Positions 63,864-64,000 of a stretch of 64,000 nucleotides of DNA are shown here, one piece after another. Within the stretch, counting starts at the first letter, position 1, and every line of letters begins with the position of its first letter. The notes under the pieces are model-generated. The model saw only the letters and a program-made list of their open reading frames with translations, ran no database searches and was not told the DNA's origin. Source of the DNA: Angiostrongylus vasorum (Eukaryota; Nematoda; Chromadorea; Rhabditida; Metastrongylidae); contig JADANN010000366.1 in the NCBI GenBank assembly GCA_018806985.1, positions 2,046,001 through 2,110,000 of the forward strand. The letters are read 5' to 3'. Both the position numbers and the translations under genes were made by a program.

Positions 63864-64000
63864 TCGTTTATGTTATGAACCCCATCTTCCTTCAGTCTTT
63901 TTTTAAAGAATTTAAATTTTTATTGGAATTATGGATTATTTATAGAGGCTCTAGCGCTATTTTTTGATCGCTTCGAAGAACGTTTAACGCATTTAAAAAC

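Noticed and set aside
1..64000. CRISPR array, prokaryotic operon or rRNA locus
   Set aside because: No regularly spaced direct repeats with unique spacers, no operon-like gene packing and no rRNA motifs. The splice-site structure is plainly eukaryotic.

Overview
This is a eukaryotic window, almost certainly from a strongylid (clade V, hookworm-like) nematode. The signs are short exons with TTTCAG-type acceptors, low GC, a ROS1/Sevenless-type receptor gene cut into many small exons, and very dense retroelement debris. There are no prokaryotic operons, rRNA genes or CRISPR arrays. Most long open frames here are shadows of repeats. The real coding sequence is in short exons, which I found by reading splice sites and reading-frame phase on both strands.

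Left 26 kb, minus strand: one large gene runs from an ATG at 25913 toward the left edge and probably beyond it. About 20 exons form a chain whose splice phases mostly agree. They encode a signal peptide, a CxxxC cysteine cluster, a fibronectin-III (FN3) module, a beta-propeller, another FN3 module, a second propeller and further FN3 modules. This is the ectodomain order of ROS1/Sevenless receptors (C. elegans ROL-3). No membrane segment or kinase domain is in the window. Its introns hold an RTE-type LINE, tRNA-derived SINEs, TA microsatellites and Penelope-like (PLE) fragments. Two exons have frame faults that may be base-call errors or real decay.

26-41 kb: regulatory or intergenic DNA, then a PLE-rich block with tandem and inverted GIY-YIG endonuclease fragments, the last two exons of an unidentified plus-strand gene (30029-30505), a near full-length but broken RTE LINE on the minus strand, and a block in which a PLE fragment lies between RTE fragments.

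41-51 kb: a compact three-exon gene for a small secreted Gly/His-rich peptide (41652-42066), with a GC-AG second intron and a poly(A) signal; further PLE fragments; the second copy of the RTE/PLE/RTE block (45121-46790); and a small plus-strand gene with one frame break near 50370, preceded by a heat-shock-element-like motif.

51-64 kb: mostly SINEs, a PLE endonuclease fragment between inverted arms (56030-56826), and several open frames I could not identify.

Four SINE-like families recur. Two of them have different tRNA-like heads but the same central domain of about 55-65 bp. All coordinates come from reading by eye. Repeat ends are good to about 10-30 bases. No database or alignment was run.
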